Source of the DNA: Bdellovibrionales bacterium CG12_big_fil_rev_8_21_14_0_65_38_15
GTDB lineage: Bacteria; Bdellovibrionota; Bacteriovoracia; Bacteriovoracales; Bacteriovoracaceae
Reading direction: 5' to 3'
Length of the DNA stretch: 64,000 nucleotides
Assembly (NCBI GenBank): GCA_002787775.1
Contig: PCUW01000010.1
Location: 62,001-126,000 of the forward strand
Below are positions 1 through 8,867 of this stretch, one piece after another (positions within the stretch are counted from its first letter, which is position 1; each line of letters begins with the position of its first letter). Made by a program: the position numbers and the translations under genes. The notes below the pieces were generated by a model. It was given only the letters and a program-made list of their open reading frames with translations, was not told the DNA's origin and did not search any database.

Positions 1-724
1 GATTTAAAATTAAAAAATCCAAAGTAATTAAACGATTATTTGTGGCAGCTAGCTCGGCAAATTTTTTAGTCATAGGAAATTTAAGGCTATTAGCTTGGTT
101 AATCTCACCATTAGAGAAAATCGACCACCGACTCCATTTCGGTTGCTTCGTTATCGGATCTAATCCGTATAGCTCAAATGGATAAGCTATAACTTTATTG
201 TCAATAAATTGCTTGGCCTCCTGTTGAATGGAGTCGATATGATCACTCATCAAATCAGTTAACGCGATCTGCTTATGATCGATAAAGGGAGTATGGATAA
301 AGTTCGGTATTGTTGCAAACGCAAGCTGAGAATTCTGGTAGTTTACTTGTTCACGGTTTACTAACTGATGAAGAATGCTCTCAACCCTTCGAGGCAATTT
401 TTTGTTAAATGTCTTTAAAAACAAGAGCGAAATTAACGATGTATCATCTTGAAAATGAATATCCTCTTTGTTTCTTAGTATTTTCCAAAAACGAGCATTA
501 CCACTTAGTTTGCACTTTCCTTGAATAACCAGTTCAAAGAGGTCTGCGCCATTATCAAACTCACTTAACTTGTCATTACAAAGATCAAAGCATAGATCGT
601 GATATTTATTGGACGAATTTTCAAAGATGAAATCATTTTTAATGAATTTAATCTTTAGATTATACTTATTTATTATTGTTGCATTGAAAACTTGGTTTAA
701 AAAAAGATCGATTGCTTTTTTCAT
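1..724 (-). CDS. Unrecognised protein, 3' end outside window
   Basis: An open reading frame of at least 241 codons on the minus strand starts at ATG 722-724 and runs off the left edge without a stop. The product begins MKKAIDLFLNQVFN, has no signal peptide or membrane segment, and has a mixed charged/hydrophobic soluble composition. A weak AGG lies 4 bases before the ATG. I do not recognise the family. It lies downstream of the histone-like gene on the same strand, with a 13-bp inverted repeat between them. Codon use looks like that of its neighbours, so I believe it is a real gene; the function is unknown. Confidence 0.7.
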   Translation of the reverse strand, partial: MKKAIDLFLNQVFNATIINKYNLKIKFIKNDFIFENSSNKYHDLCFDLCNDKLSEFDNGADLFELVIQGKCKLSGNARFWKILRNKEDIHFQDDTSLISLLFLKTFNKKLPRRVESILHQLVNREQVNYQNSQLAFATIPNFIHTPFIDHKQIALTDLMSDHIDSIQQEAKQFIDNKVIAYPFELYGLDPITKQPKWSRWSIFSNGEINQANSLKFPMTKKFAELAATNNRLITLDFLILN

Positions 725-741
725 CTTACCTAGTTTGAGTG

Positions 742-782
742 ATTACTGTGAAGTCATTTGTAATACAGAACTTCACAGTAAT
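742..782. repeat. Perfect 13-bp inverted repeat
   Basis: ATTACTGTGAAGT at 742-754 is matched exactly by ACTTCACAGTAAT at 770-782, with a 15-base spacer. It lies between the stop of the histone-like gene (803) and the ATG of the leftmost gene (724), both on the minus strand. No T-run follows either arm, so it is not a standard intrinsic terminator. It may be an operator just before the 724 start, or an mRNA hairpin. Confidence 0.7.
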
Positions 783-802
783 AGGATTGCAATTTGAGTG
801 TC

Positions 803-1387
803 TTATTTCTTTGACGTTTTTTTCTTGGCAGGAGCTTTTTTCTTTACCGGTGCCTTTTTAGCAACTTTCTTTTCGACTTTTTTAGCTACTTTTTTTGCGA
901 CCTTTTTTTCAGTCTTTTTTGCTACCTTTTTAGCAACTTTCTTTTCGACTTTCTTTTCAGTTTTCTTTTCTGGTTTAGCTGCAACTTTCTTTGTCGCTTT
1001 TTTAACTGCTTTACCAGCATCACTTGCCGATTTAGCTACGGCACTAGCAACTTTCTTTGTTGTTCCAGAAGTCTTCTTTGCCATCTCATGCGCTTTGACT
1101 TCAACAGTTTTTAAAACTTTTTGTGCTTCGCCGCCAAGATCAAATTTCAGACGTTGTAATTCATCTTTAAGATGCGCGTAAAAACCTAAAAGCTTGTTTC
1201 TTTGCACATTCACAGAGCTATAACCCTTATGAAACTCTTTTGAGAGCTCATTATACTTATCTTCATTGATTGTTTTGATCTGTTCTAAAAGAGCTAAGCA
1301 CTTAGCGCGAAAATCGCCTTTTTCTTTGGCTTTCTTGCCTTTTTTATTTTTTTCGTCGCGGTCTTTTAAAAATGATGGCAATGCCAT
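803..1387 (-). CDS. Histone H1-like DNA-binding protein
   Basis: A 194-residue, extremely basic protein. The first half (about residues 1-90) is helical and mixed, and the second half is an almost pure Lys/Ala/Val tail of KKVAKK and KKVEKK repeats ending in KKKAPAKKKTSKK. This is the layout of bacterial histone H1-like proteins (Hc1/AlgP type), which bind DNA non-specifically through the Lys/Ala tail and compact or regulate the nucleoid. Translation could begin at 1408, but AGGGAG lies 6 bases before ATG 1387, giving a natural MALPSFLKDRD start. The repetitive tail makes length variation likely. It diverges from the kinase gene at 1523. Confidence 0.8.
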   Translation of the reverse strand: MALPSFLKDRDEKNKKGKKAKEKGDFRAKCLALLEQIKTINEDKYNELSKEFHKGYSSVNVQRNKLLGFYAHLKDELQRLKFDLGGEAQKVLKTVEVKAHEMAKKTSGTTKKVASAVAKSASDAGKAVKKATKKVAAKPEKKTEKKVEKKVAKKVAKKTEKKVAKKVAKKVEKKVAKKAPVKKKAPAKKKTSKK

Positions 1388-1522
1388 GGTTAACTCCCTT
1401 TGGTTCAAACAATAAAACTATATTACATGGAAGTTTGATCTTTTTCACCGTTTTTTCGCCACTTTATCGACTTTCTAACCATATTTGGACTATTATGAGG
1501 CGCCCCTAACAAGGATAAAATT

Positions 1523-2515
1523 TTGGCGCAGTATGACGTATATGGTGTTGGCAATGCTCTTGTCGATATGGAATTTGAAGTAACTCCAGACTTTTTAAAA
1601 GAAATGAAAGTTCAAAAAGGTTTGATGACATTAGTTGATGAGGCAAGACAAGCTGAATTGATTAATAATCTTCATGGTGTTCAACATAAACGTTCTTGTG
1701 GTGGTTCTGCCGCTAATACATTGATTGCCGTTGCCCAGATGGGTGGTAAAGGCTTCTATTCATGTAAAGTTGCTGGCGATGAAACAGGGGACTTTTATAC
1801 AAAGGACCTTTTAGCTTCTGGACTTGATTCAAATATTAAAGACTCGGCCCCTGACGGAATCACTGGTCGTTGTATGGTGATGATTACACCTGATGCTGAC
1901 CGCACCATGAATACTTATCTTGGTATTACTGAAACTTTTTCAGAAGCCGAGCTTAATACAGAAGCTATTAAAAATTCTAAATACCTTTATATGGAAGGTT
2001 ACCTTGTAACTTCTCCCACAGGTAAGGCCGCCGCTATTAAAGCGCGTGACCTTGCTAAGAGTGCGGGAGTTAAAGTTGCATTAACTTTTTCAGATCCAGG
2101 CATTGTAGGTTTCTTTAAAGACGGATTTACTGAAATGATCGGCGAAGGCGTTGATCTTATTTTCTGTAACGAAGACGAAGCTAGATCATTCACCGGCAAG
2201 GAAAATTTAGGTGAAGCTTTTGAAGCCCTTAAAAAAGTGGCTAAGTCGTTTGCTATTACTACTGGTGCTGCTGGTGCCATTCTTTGGGATGGCAATAAAG
2301 AAATTCAAGTCGTCACCGCTCCAGTCGATGCCATTGATACTAATGGTGCAGGGGATTTGTTTGCAGGATCATTCCTTTATGCTCTTACTCAAGGTAAGAC
2401 TTTTGGTGAAGCTGGAAAGCTTGCATGTGCTGCTTCTGGAAAACTGGTTCAACAATTTGGACCACGTCTTAAAAAAGAGCAAGCTCAAGAAATTAAAAAA
2501 CGTATCTTTGGTTAA
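1523..2515 (+). CDS. PfkB-family carbohydrate kinase (adenosine kinase-like)
   Basis: A 330-residue cytosolic sugar/nucleoside kinase of the ribokinase/PfkB family. The N-terminal GNALVDMEF segment, the GGSAANTLIAVAQMGG glycine-rich signature near residue 60 and the C-terminal DTNGAGD motif at 272-278, with Asp278 as the expected catalytic base, are all present. Length and the YGVGNALVD start resemble bacterial adenosine-kinase-like proteins, but the substrate cannot be fixed from sequence. The start is TTG, with AAGGA 7 bases upstream. It is followed 18 bases later by asnS with its own AGGAGAG site, so the two are probably co-transcribed. Confidence 0.88.
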   Translation: MAQYDVYGVGNALVDMEFEVTPDFLKEMKVQKGLMTLVDEARQAELINNLHGVQHKRSCGGSAANTLIAVAQMGGKGFYSCKVAGDETGDFYTKDLLASGLDSNIKDSAPDGITGRCMVMITPDADRTMNTYLGITETFSEAELNTEAIKNSKYLYMEGYLVTSPTGKAAAIKARDLAKSAGVKVALTFSDPGIVGFFKDGFTEMIGEGVDLIFCNEDEARSFTGKENLGEAFEALKKVAKSFAITTGAAGAILWDGNKEIQVVTAPVDAIDTNGAGDLFAGSFLYALTQGKTFGEAGKLACAASGKLVQQFGPRLKKEQAQEIKKRIFG

Positions 2516-2533
2516 TTTTTAGGAGAGTAGTGC

Positions 2534-3922
2534 ATGTCTTCACGCACCCCAATTAGAAGTATCTTTGAAAATAAAACTCTTGGTGAGAACTTTACCGTTA
2601 AGGGCTGGATTAGATCCGTTCGTAAAAGTAAGAAGTTCTCTTTTATCGTGATCAACGATGGAACTTGCCAGTGGAATCTTCAAGCTATTGTTGACATGGA
2701 TCTTGCAAATTACGATCAAGTTTCAACTCTTCTTATTGGTTCTGCGATTAGCATGACAGGAACGTTGGTTGAGTCTCGTGGTAAACAACCCGTTGAGATG
2801 CAAGCTAAGTCGGTAGAGATTATTTCAGCTACAGATGATAATTACCCACTTCAAAAGAAAGCGACCTCTCTAGAGTTTCTTCGTGAACAAGCTCACCTTC
2901 GTCCACGTACGCAAACTTTTGGAGCGGTTTTTCGTGTGCGCCACGCTCTTGCGATGGCAACTCATAAGTTTTTTGGCGATCGTGGTTTTTTCTATTTAAA
3001 CTCACCAATTATCTCGGCGGTTGACGGCGAAGGTGCTGGAGAGATGTTTAAAGTCTCGACGATGGATCTAGCGAAAGTTCCAGTCAAAAACGGAAAAGCT
3101 GATCACACTGATGATTATTTTGGAAAAGAAGTTTCACTTTGTGTGACTGGGCAACTTGAAGGTGAGTGCTACGCTATGGCACTTGGATCAATCTATACCT
3201 TTGGCCCAACTTTTAGAGCTGAAAACTCAAACACTACTCGTCACTTATCTGAGTTTTGGATGATTGAGCCTGAAGTCGCATTCGCTGATCTTGAAGAGAT
3301 CGCTGATATCGCTGCTGATTATATTAAATACCTTATTGATTACGCTCTTAAAGAATGTCCTCATGAACTTGAATTCTTAGCCACCCGTGAAGGTGCGCCT
3401 GAAGGTCTTGTTGAAATGCTAACTCATGTTCGTGATAGCAAATTCATTCGTATCACTTACACAGAAGCGGTTGATATTTTAACTAAGTCAGGAAAGAAAT
3501 TTGAATTCCCATGCACTTGGGGTAATGAGCTTCAAACTGAGCATGAAAGATACTTAACTGAAGAGCATTTCAAGCTTCCAGTAACAGTCACTGATTATCC
3601 AAAAGACTTTAAAGCTTTTTATATGAAGCAAAACGATGACGGCAAAACTGTTCGTGCCATGGACGTGCTCGTCCCTGGAATTGGCGAAATCATCGGTGGC
3701 TCACAAAGAGAAGATAATCTTGAAAAACTAGAAGCTAGAATGGATCACGATAAAATGGATAAGTCTGGATACTGGTGGTATCTTGATCTTCGACGTTTTG
3801 GCTCAGTTCCACATGCTGGCTTTGGTCTCGGGTTTGAGCGAGCGGTGATGTATATTACGGGGATGAGTAACATCCGTGATGTCATCCCTTTCCCACGCAC
3901 TCCAAAGAATTGTGATTTTTAA
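2534..3922 (+). CDS. asnS: Asparaginyl-tRNA synthetase
   Basis: A 462-residue class IIb aminoacyl-tRNA synthetase that charges tRNA(Asn) with asparagine. An N-terminal OB-fold anticodon-binding domain (about 17-100, [16 protein letters not shown]) precedes the catalytic core. The core carries the motif-2 region ([21 protein letters not shown]) and motif 3 ([15 protein letters not shown]) near the C terminus. The RAENSNT signature and total length fit AsnRS rather than AspRS. AGGAG lies 8 bases before ATG. No clear terminator follows; the next gene is a convergent remnant. Confidence 0.96.
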   Translation: MSSRTPIRSIFENKTLGENFTVKGWIRSVRKSKKFSFIVINDGTCQWNLQAIVDMDLANYDQVSTLLIGSAISMTGTLVESRGKQPVEMQAKSVEIISATDDNYPLQKKATSLEFLREQAHLRPRTQTFGAVFRVRHALAMATHKFFGDRGFFYLNSPIISAVDGEGAGEMFKVSTMDLAKVPVKNGKADHTDDYFGKEVSLCVTGQLEGECYAMALGSIYTFGPTFRAENSNTTRHLSEFWMIEPEVAFADLEEIADIAADYIKYLIDYALKECPHELEFLATREGAPEGLVEMLTHVRDSKFIRITYTEAVDILTKSGKKFEFPCTWGNELQTEHERYLTEEHFKLPVTVTDYPKDFKAFYMKQNDDGKTVRAMDVLVPGIGEIIGGSQREDNLEKLEARMDHDKMDKSGYWWYLDLRRFGSVPHAGFGLGFERAVMYITGMSNIRDVIPFPRTPKNCDF

Positions 3923-3948
3923 GTAGTCGAACGTTGATCAAGGCTTCT

Positions 3949-4444
3949 TTAAAGAAAAGCAATGATACTAATGCCCGCGATGCTGATGGCGAGTGGGAGT
4001 ATGATCTGTCTTACTAGGCCAGGAATTTTTGAGCGCCAGACTAAGAATAGCTTGCTAAGAACACTGCCAAGGCTGACTAAAATATAGAGAAAATAGATAT
4101 TGCTTTGGTGATCTTTTAAAAGGATCGTTACGAAGATGATCTTGAGTTATTTGCACGAAAACAGTTGTGCTTGAAGCAAAGCCACCGAGAAATCCTTGCA
4201 GGAACAAACCATTTTTTTTATCAACAAATTGATAGGCTAGAAAACTAATCATTTCAAGTGATGCTACAAGCGCTACAACTTTTAGAATGATCGCTACTGG
4301 AACTTTGTAGATGTGATCTGGCAAAAAAAATACTGCTGACCACATAACCAACAACAATAAGCTATCCCACCAAAAATCTGAGTTTTTCCATATTGATGAT
4401 AGATTTGTACTGTTAGCGTCTTCGTTCACCCATTTGTTATACAC
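3949..4444 (-). pseudogene. Frameshifted remnant of a DUF4010/MgtC-family membrane protein
   Basis: From GTG 4444, a 129-codon frame encodes hydrophobic segments and a GLFLQGFLGGFASSTTVF stretch, the hallmark of DUF4010 (MgtC/SapB-type membrane proteins). That frame diverges after about residue 103 and stops at 4055. The adjacent frame continues with a plausible ending (ILVSLGSVLSKLFLVW..., then a membrane segment ending IAGISIIAFL) and stops at 3949. The shift lies in the region of about 4080-4135. Complete family members are about 400 residues, so the N-terminal half is also absent. I read it as a decayed gene; a sequencing error could explain the shift but not the missing N terminus. Confidence 0.6.
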
Positions 4445-4657
4445 ATGGATACGAAGAACTTTGTGATAGTTTGATGAATAAACTCGAGTATTGAGGTATA
4501 TTTACAGCTGAGGTATGAGTCATTTTGATTGAAGTAGAGGTTAAAACGGTCTGTAGCTAGTATAGAACGTTCATATTTAGTTAATATATTCTTTCATTTA
4601 TCTAGCTGAAAATTGTAATATTAGCTTGTTAAAGTGATTAAATAACTAAGGCAGAAA

Positions 4658-5356
4658 GTGAAGAAAGTCCTTCCGATTAATATCGCATCTCAGCCAGATG
4701 ATACGACCTGTGGGCCGACCAGTCTTCATGCCATCTATGACTACTATGGCGATGCCATTAAATTAGAAAAAGTGATTAAAGACATCAATCAGCACGCTGA
4801 AGGTGGTGGCACTTTTGCCGTTGTTTTAGGTCAGCACGCTCTAAAGCGTGGATTTAAAGCAACTCTTTATAGTTATAATATCAATATCTTTGATCCTTCA
4901 TGGTTTAAGCTTGAAAAAAAAGAATTGATTTCAAAACTTAAAGAGCGAAGTTCAAAAAGAAAAGGCATAAAGCTTAAAGCAGCGATTGCGGAGTACGTAA
5001 AATACTTGGAAGATGGTGGGACGATCGCTTTTGAAAGCTTATCTAAAGATTTAATAGAAACTATTCTTAATAGTGACACTCCTATTTTGACTGGCTTAAG
5101 TTCCACCTGGCTTTATCAAAGTAAGAGAGAAAACAGTATTTCCAATAAAGTTGATGATATTGCAGGTGATCCGGCCGGCCACTTTGTCATCATTAATGGA
5201 TTAAATGGTAATACAGTTTCTATTGCCGATCCCTATATTAAAAATCCAATCAATAATGACCATTTTTATAAGATTGATCTTGATCGTCTTATAAATGCCA
5301 TTCTGCTTGGCATAACATCTTACGACGGAAACTTACTCGTCATTCAAAGGAAATAA
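4658..5356 (+). CDS. C39-like cysteine peptidase of an amidoligase operon
   Basis: A 232-residue protein with the papain-fold C39 signature: Gln12 (oxyanion), Cys18 in DDTTCGPTSL, His175 in AGHFVIINGL and Asp191 in IADPY, so a complete Cys-His-Asp triad is present. There is no signal peptide, so it should act in the cytoplasm, unlike C39 domains fused to ABC exporters. The start is GTG with a weak AAGG site. It is the first gene of a six-gene operon, and the ATP-grasp gene begins 1 base after its stop. By analogy it could trim, transfer or hydrolyse the peptide or amide made by the two downstream ligases. The substrate is unknown. Confidence 0.8.
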   Translation: MKKVLPINIASQPDDTTCGPTSLHAIYDYYGDAIKLEKVIKDINQHAEGGGTFAVVLGQHALKRGFKATLYSYNINIFDPSWFKLEKKELISKLKERSSKRKGIKLKAAIAEYVKYLEDGGTIAFESLSKDLIETILNSDTPILTGLSSTWLYQSKRENSISNKVDDIAGDPAGHFVIINGLNGNTVSIADPYIKNPINNDHFYKIDLDRLINAILLGITSYDGNLLVIQRK

Positions 5357-5357
5357 A

Positions 5358-6815
5358 ATGGGCAGGAGCCTAGTTGTCGTTGATGATAAATTTCATCATC
5401 TTTTTGCTGAATCAACAGTACAAACTATCTCACCGATAAAATATATTTTAGAAAACGTTAAAGATGAAAAAAAGAGAGCCGTTTATAACCTTTCTTCTTC
5501 ATATGGTTATCAAGACCTTGGCTATTACGTGTCTTTGTTAGCTAGTGCTAGAAACGATAAGGTCTATCCATCACCTAGAACTATCCAAGATCTTAAAGAC
5601 AAAAAGATTCAACAACTTCTGTCTGAAGACCTCTTTGAGCTTATTCAAAGTAAACTCTCAAAACTTCAATCGGATAAGTTTGAGTTGAGTATCTATTTTG
5701 GTGAAAATATATCAACTAATTATAAAAAATTGGCTTGGGAGTTATATCGTATTATTCAAGCCCCTATGTTTAGGGTCTATCTCGAAAAAGAAAAAGAGTG
5801 GAGTGTTAAGCGAATTAAAATTTTAACATTTCCAGAGCTCGCACCTGCTCATTTAGAGTTTGCAGCTTCAACTGCTATTGAATATCTAAGTCAAAATAAG
5901 GTCATTAAATCAACTAATAAAAAAATGATTTATGATTTGGCTATTCTTTATAATGAAGATGAAGTTTCGCCGCCAAGTGACAAGGTTGCACTTGAGATGT
6001 TTGTTGATGCTTTTAGAGAAGCCGGTTTTTATACCAAAATGATTCAACAAAAAGAGCGTCCTAATATTTCTGAATACGATGCCCTATTCATTAGAGAAAC
6101 CACCAACGTTACTCATCATACTTATAGAATGGCCCGTAATGCCGAAAAAGAAGGGCTTGTCGTTATCGATGACCCTTTATCAATTGTTAAGTGTACGAAT
6201 AAGGTTTTCTTAGAGCAATTAATGGAGCGATTAAACTTAGATCGGCCAAAGACTTTTATTTACGACAAAAAACTTTTCCAAAGTCATTTTAAACAGATCT
6301 CACTTCCCTGTGTTTTGAAAAAACCAGACAGCGCTTTTTCACAAGGTGTTCATAAAGCGCGAAATGAAGACGAATTAATTGATCTCGCCAATACGTTATT
6401 CCAATCGACGGAACTTATTCTTATTCAAGAATTCTTGCCGACAGATTTTGATTGGAGAATAGGGATTTTGGGTGGAGAAGTGATCTATGCTTGTAAGTAC
6501 TATATGGCAAAAGATCACTGGCAAATCATTAATAATGCCGATGGTGCAGCAGAAGGTGGATCAGATTGTATCGATCCTAAAGATGTTGATCCAAAGGTTC
6601 TTAAAACTTCACTAAAGCTTGCTAAAGCTATTGGTAACGGTTTGTATGGCATTGATCTCAAACAAAAAGGTGACAAGATTTATCTTATTGAGATCAATGA
6701 TAACCCGAGCATTGAACATGGTGTTGAAGATAAGCTTTTAGGTAAGGCACTTTATCAAAAGATCGCTCAATATTTTTTAAAGCAATGTCACGAGCAACGA
6801 GGAATTCATGCCTAA
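5358..6815 (+). CDS. RimK-like ATP-grasp ligase with N-terminal RLAN-type domain
   Basis: A 485-residue protein. Residues about 1-180 match the RLAN type (RimK-like ATP-grasp N-terminal domain), with the early YNLSSSYGYQDLGYYVSLLA segment. Residues about 190-480 form a RimK-type ATP-grasp: a pre-ATP-grasp region, lysines in CVLKKPDSAFSQGV, FDWRIGILGGEVIYACKY, and the metal-binding LIEINDNPSIEHG near the end. Such enzymes use ATP to make an acyl-phosphate and join an amine, as in glutamylation or amino-acid ligation. The gene overlaps the next by 8 bases, implying translational coupling to the GCS2-type ligase. The product is not known. Confidence 0.85.
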   Translation: MGRSLVVVDDKFHHLFAESTVQTISPIKYILENVKDEKKRAVYNLSSSYGYQDLGYYVSLLASARNDKVYPSPRTIQDLKDKKIQQLLSEDLFELIQSKLSKLQSDKFELSIYFGENISTNYKKLAWELYRIIQAPMFRVYLEKEKEWSVKRIKILTFPELAPAHLEFAASTAIEYLSQNKVIKSTNKKMIYDLAILYNEDEVSPPSDKVALEMFVDAFREAGFYTKMIQQKERPNISEYDALFIRETTNVTHHTYRMARNAEKEGLVVIDDPLSIVKCTNKVFLEQLMERLNLDRPKTFIYDKKLFQSHFKQISLPCVLKKPDSAFSQGVHKARNEDELIDLANTLFQSTELILIQEFLPTDFDWRIGILGGEVIYACKYYMAKDHWQIINNADGAAEGGSDCIDPKDVDPKVLKTSLKLAKAIGNGLYGIDLKQKGDKIYLIEINDNPSIEHGVEDKLLGKALYQKIAQYFLKQCHEQRGIHA

Positions 6816-8010
6816 GAAATTTTCCCTTTTTAGTGTGTACGGTATTGAAGCCGAATATATGGTTGTTAACCAAACTTCGTTAAAGGTTCAAGCAATAGCC
6901 GATAAGATTCTCTATGAACTTAATGATGGTGAATATACAAATGAAGTTGAACTAGGTCCGATTTCTTGGTCTAATGAACTCGTCAATCACGTTCTTGAAG
7001 CAAAATGTACTGTCCCGGTTGAAAGCCTGACCGATCTAGATGAGTTGTTTCATCAATCGATCCATAAAATTAATAAAATTCTTGAAAAGTATGATTGCGT
7101 CTTGATGCCTTCATCAATGCATCCTTGGTTTAAACCACTTGAAGAGACCATGCTTTGGCCACATGATCAGCGTGAAATTTATAATCTATATAATGAAATC
7201 TTTGATTGTCGAGGTCATGGTTGGTCGAACCTGCAATCTGTTCATATCAATCTTCCTTATAAAGACGAAGCAGAGTTTAAAAGACTGCATACCTCTATTA
7301 GAGCTGTTCTTCCTCTAATACCTATCTTTGCCGCAAGCTCACCATTTTTTGATAACAAGCAAGGTGAGTTCGCTGATAATAGACTCGCTTTTTATGAGAA
7401 GAATCAAGCAAGAATCCCATCAATCATTGGTAATATAATTCCTGAGAATGTCGAAAACACTGCCGAGTACAAAAAAATACTTAAAGGTATTTATCAGGAT
7501 ATTTCGGGCTTTGAAAATGCTAAGACATTACAAAATCCATGGCTAAACTCTAGAGCAGCTATCCCTAAATTTGATGTTGGAGCAATTGAAATTCGACTTA
7601 TGGATATTCAGGAATGTCCCTATATGGATAATTGTCTGATACATTTCTTTGTTCAAATGATTAGGGATATTGCTGAGAGCGAGAAGCTCTTTTCAGTTGC
7701 CAATAAACTTTCTGATTCACAGTTACGTTTAGTATATGATGAGGCTAAGAAGTATGAACCAAGCTTCACTGATTCAGCATTCTTTGAATTATTTGAGCTT
7801 GGTCACTGTACGAATTCACAGGATTTCATATCAGAAGTTTTAACAAAATATTTCGAGAGGGTGCCACTGCAATATCGTAAAGGATTAAAAATCATCAACG
7901 AGGAAGGTAATCTTTCTAAAAGACTTGTTAAGCTTGGTTTAAGTCAGGATACCTATAGATTATTGATTAAATCATTAAGCAAGAATTCTCCTCTTACTAT
8001 TGAAGAGTAA
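6808..8010 (+). CDS. GCS2-type carboxylate-amine ligase (glutamate-cysteine ligase family)
   Basis: A 400-residue member of the glutamate-cysteine ligase type 2 superfamily. The N-terminal YGIEAEYMVV is the metal-binding GxExE segment, followed by VELGPISWSNELVNHVLE, SMHPWF, and the late FDVGAIEIRLMDIQECP segment. The family forms gamma-glutamyl or other amide bonds using ATP. Pairing with the RLAN/ATP-grasp gene suggests two successive ligation steps, much as GshA and GshB make glutathione, but the substrates are not evident. Start ATG 6808 lies inside the upstream gene, and the GNAT gene follows after 2 bases. Confidence 0.82.
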   Translation: MPKKFSLFSVYGIEAEYMVVNQTSLKVQAIADKILYELNDGEYTNEVELGPISWSNELVNHVLEAKCTVPVESLTDLDELFHQSIHKINKILEKYDCVLMPSSMHPWFKPLEETMLWPHDQREIYNLYNEIFDCRGHGWSNLQSVHINLPYKDEAEFKRLHTSIRAVLPLIPIFAASSPFFDNKQGEFADNRLAFYEKNQARIPSIIGNIIPENVENTAEYKKILKGIYQDISGFENAKTLQNPWLNSRAAIPKFDVGAIEIRLMDIQECPYMDNCLIHFFVQMIRDIAESEKLFSVANKLSDSQLRLVYDEAKKYEPSFTDSAFFELFELGHCTNSQDFISEVLTKYFERVPLQYRKGLKIINEEGNLSKRLVKLGLSQDTYRLLIKSLSKNSPLTIEE

Positions 8011-8012
8011 AA

Positions 8013-8411
8013 ATGAATTATTACACTAATCTTGATTCTCTCGGCTCTTTAAGGATTAGGGGTTTTTTTGTAGGATGGCCTAACCCTCCTGCAAATGATG
8101 TATTTATAAAGCTTTTAAAAAGTAGTTACAGAGTCGTTATTGCAGTAGATGATCAAAAGCTCGTTGGCTTCATAACCGCAATTTCAGATGGTGTTTTAAG
8201 CGCTTATATTCCATTTCTTGAAGTTCTTCCTGAATATCAATCAAAGGGCATTGGAAAAGAACTCGTCTCAATAATGAAAGAGCAATTATCAAATTTATAT
8301 ATGGTCGATCTTCTTTGTGATCAAGCCTTGGTTTCATATTATGAGAAGCTTGGCATGATACCTGCATCTGGTGCTATGATAAGAAACTATAATAATCAAT
8401 CTGGAGTTTAA
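8013..8411 (+). CDS. GNAT-family N-acetyltransferase
   Basis: A 132-residue single-domain acyltransferase. Motif A, the acetyl-CoA pyrophosphate-binding loop, is visible as LEVLPEYQSKGIGKELV at about 70-86, followed by a C-terminal YYEKLGMIPASGAMI segment typical of the fold. It would move an acyl group from acyl-CoA to an amine. Within the operon it could cap or modify the ligase product, or protect against it. Spacing is 2 bases from the upstream gene and 1 base to the MAPEG gene. Confidence 0.85.
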   Translation: MNYYTNLDSLGSLRIRGFFVGWPNPPANDVFIKLLKSSYRVVIAVDDQKLVGFITAISDGVLSAYIPFLEVLPEYQSKGIGKELVSIMKEQLSNLYMVDLLCDQALVSYYEKLGMIPASGAMIRNYNNQSGV

Positions 8412-8412
8412 G

Positions 8413-8856
8413 GTGGTAAACTTAAGTTTAACTCTCAATTATACTATATTTTATCCTGCATTATTAATGATTCTTCTGACATTTCTTGTGATGATGTACA
8501 TGTTTCGTGTTCGAGTGAACTTTATGAAAGCTGGAAAGGCCTCTTTAGGAAAGTTTAGAACGAGAGCCTCAACTTCAGCAGCGACTACTGATATTGCAAG
8601 TTCATCAGATAACTTCATGAATCTTTTTGAAGTTCCAGTGCTCTTTTATTTTTTAACTATTCTCATCTTTCTAACGAATTTATCAGATCATTTATATGTT
8701 GGATTAATGTCGATATACGTCTTTTGCAGATATATTCACTCATTAGTTCAATGTACCTATAATAATGTAAACCACCGTTTTTATGCCTACGCTTCAAGCG
8801 TGATGGTTCTTCTTATTGTTTTTGTTAGATTGTTTTGGCAAATCACTTTTAAATAA
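8413..8856 (+). CDS. MAPEG-family membrane protein
   Basis: A 147-residue inner-membrane protein with four predicted membrane helices (about 10-30, 73-92, 95-110, 120-143). The segments NLFEVPVLFYFL and RYIHSLVQCTYNNVNHRF are the MAPEG core, with the asparagine and glutamate characteristic of the family. Eukaryotic members are glutathione-dependent transferases or peroxidases; many bacterial ones are uncharacterised. Its place directly after a GCS2/ATP-grasp pair makes a low-molecular-weight thiol partner conceivable. The start is GTG, 1 base after the GNAT stop. Confidence 0.82.
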   Translation: MVNLSLTLNYTIFYPALLMILLTFLVMMYMFRVRVNFMKAGKASLGKFRTRASTSAATTDIASSSDNFMNLFEVPVLFYFLTILIFLTNLSDHLYVGLMSIYVFCRYIHSLVQCTYNNVNHRFYAYASSVMVLLIVFVRLFWQITFK

Positions 8857-8867
8857 TTGGTATTAAA

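Noticed and set aside
798-1181. Open frame of 127 codons on the plus strand with Phe/Ala/Thr repeats
   Set aside because: It is the antisense of the Lys/Ala repeat tail of the histone-like gene; the repetitive codons keep it open.
1999-2295. Open frame on the minus strand inside the PfkB kinase
   Set aside because: It lies fully within a well-supported gene and has no motif or start signal.
4445-4657. Promoter before the ligase operon
   Set aside because: Several AT-rich -10-like boxes are present, but none has a convincing -35 at the right spacing.
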